Under the pieces are notes generated by a model. The model was not told the DNA's origin. It saw nothing but the letters and a program-made list of their open reading frames with translations, and searched no databases. This document shows positions 61,560 through 64,000 of a stretch of DNA of 64,000 nucleotides, one piece after another. The translations under genes were made by a program, and so were the position numbers. Numbering within the stretch: the stretch's first letter is position 1; every line of letters begins with the position of its first letter. The stretch comes from Ceratopteris richardii (Eukaryota; Streptophyta; Polypodiopsida; Polypodiales; Pteridaceae): assembly GCA_020310875.1 (NCBI GenBank), contig CM035437.1:53525965-53589964 (forward strand), read 5' to 3'.

Positions 61560-62520
61560 TCCAAAAAGTCTTTTCGTGATAAGGCTATGAAATGTATTTT
61601 CGATGGGTATTATTTTGAAAGTAATGGCTATCGTTTGTATCACACATTAACTAAATGTATTTTAGTTAGTCGAGGTATAATCTTTGTGGGGGATTCACTT
61701 CAGCCTCTACTTTCATGTATCAAGGTAACTTCAATGAGTTCAAAGGACATGTATGACACCTTGATGCCTCTTTACTTTCGTGTTAAAGGAGACTTCACTG
61801 AGTTCAAATGGTATTCATGAAGCTTTGGTGCCTCTTTTCATTATGAAATTCAAATATATCTCTTGCTCAAGCAAGTTCTCAACCTATGCAAGTTTTGAAT
61901 GAAAATACATATCAATCTATTTTTGATGCGGCTATATATGATGTGATTACTAATAAGAGAGAAACAATGATGAGATAAAATCTATGCCGAAATGGTTAGT
62001 GCAAACATTGAGTTTCAATATGTTAGATGCACCTTTGCCTTATCATACTTGCTCATGCTCCCATGTTCCTTTCTTTGCATCAAATTGCTATGTGATGGTT
62101 GTTTCTAGCATTGTGATGAGAATGATCCTATTTTCTTTTATAAAACAAGAAGTAAGAAATTTGGATGGTTGCTATGCAATTAAAAATTGATGCCATTATG
62201 AAGAATGGTACTTGGTCTTTATGTGATTTGCCTCCTAGCAAGAAGGAAATCAACACAAAATGAGTTTATAAGTGTGAGTGCAAGCCTGACAATAGTTTTG
62301 AACAGTGCAAGCCTTGTACCCAAAGGTTATGCTCAAGAAAAAGGAATAGATTTTTAACGAGAGTTTTGCTTCTATCTACCATATCAAAATTGTTCATAGC
62401 ACCTATGCACTTGCAACTCAAAATGGTTGGAATGCACATCAATTGGATATTCTAATTGCATTTTTGAATGGAGGGATGCATGAAGAAGTATATATTTATA
62501 GCAAGGTAGATCCGGCTCAT
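61560..62520 (+). mobile_element. Copia-type fragment (copy F2): integrase end and RT start
   Basis: Frame 61587-61820 reads MKCIFDGYYFESNGYRLYHT and then TKCILVSRGIIFVGD, the end of copia integrase. The stretch 61984-62500 matches the start of RT in copy F (LDAPLPYHTCSCS against LDAPLSYHTRSRS) and ends in NGWNAHQLDILIAFLNGGMH. Being collinear with and overlapping copy F, it is a second copy of the same family. Heavily broken. Confidence 0.75.
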
Positions 62521-63394
<874 letters not shown>

Positions 63395-64000
63395 GCGTGT
63401 GTATTTGTAACAATGCACCTTACCCACCTTACCTTCGGATACCATTCGGTCCTCTCACCGAATTGAATGCACTGAATGCATCAGACTACCTTGATTTATA
63501 GCCTCATGATTTTTTACACATGGGAAAGGAAAGCAAAGAGTATAGGTTTAAAAAATGTATTGTATGGAGACTATAGTCATTCTTGACACTAAGCATTGGA
63601 AAGAGATGAATGGTTTTCTTTAACAAGGCCCACATCTCTCTCCGCTATTCACATCAATTGCAATGGGATAATATTTTCACATTGTCTCCTCTAACAAGAG
63701 TAGATGTGGCTATGAAATAATCACAGCATCAAAAAAGTATTCACTCATATATGGATGAGATTCTCCAATACTCTCCCAACTTCATTTAGCGAAGAGATTA
63801 TAACTCTAATGTAAAAATGTATGCAATATGTCCATCATTGAATTGCAAAAAACTGAAAGGAAATTATTAATATCCAAACGAAACAATTCATTCTTACATC
63901 AATGACATCAATCATTGCACTAGCATCATACTTACCTAAAAAGCATGTAAAAGAAAACTAGATCTTAATTACATGTAATGAGCTCCAGCATCCATCCCCA
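63395..64000. other. No gene seen
   Basis: About 600 bases of AT-rich DNA with only short frames; nothing recognised on either strand. Confidence 0.4.

Overview
The window is land-plant nuclear DNA made almost wholly of nested LTR retrotransposons. The evidence is copia elements primed by initiator-Met tRNA (exact 12-base site in two copies), very long Ty3/gypsy-type elements with an Asp-tRNA-like primer site, and fragments of a PLS-type pentatricopeptide repeat (PPR) gene, a family huge only in land plants. The species cannot be told. The PPR wording (repeated 'LKACG' turns) recalls fern and lycophyte sets from memory, which is weak. No intact host gene, tRNA, rRNA or CRISPR array was seen.

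Layout. 1-4408 (+): the 3' part of a Ty3-type element carrying unusual extra ORFs. 4409-6333 (-): 5' end of a small copia copy. 6334-7754: old DNA with no gene. 7755-8065 (-): remnant of another Ty3 protease. 8066 to about 59297 (-): one old Ty3 element (called C) opened by four insertions: Ty3 copy B (10192-26508, itself holding copia-1 at 16671-21772), copia-2 (27486-34225, perfect 5-bp target duplication), and the large Ty3 copy Y (36928-57699, LTRs at both ends). Y is itself interrupted by a 4.44-kb TG...CA unit (46684-51124) carrying PPR gene pieces and flanked by a perfect 5-bp duplication. 59298-62520 (+): two pieces of a copia family whose LTR matches the one at 6103-6333. 63109-63394: a compound microsatellite.

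The most unusual thing is the architecture shared by the Ty3 copies. In element order: leader with a palindromic minisatellite (seen in Y), pre-gag block, gag with two zinc knuckles, protease 1, RT, RNase H, two zinc-binding H2C2 modules, integrase core, a second and different retropepsin-like domain, then about 5 kb of extra reading frames (Trp-rich 'WxPK' motif region, acceptor-like site, alpha-helical domain, acidic or Pro-rich middle, coiled coil, C-terminal domain), polypurine tract and LTR. The extra region occurs in four copies here (E at 1-4408, C's tail at 8747-10191, B, Y), so it belongs to the family and is not a one-off capture.

All the elements are treated as fossils. None looks able to move by itself, and the internal frames of each are broken in several places. 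LTR similarities and ages are by eye only.
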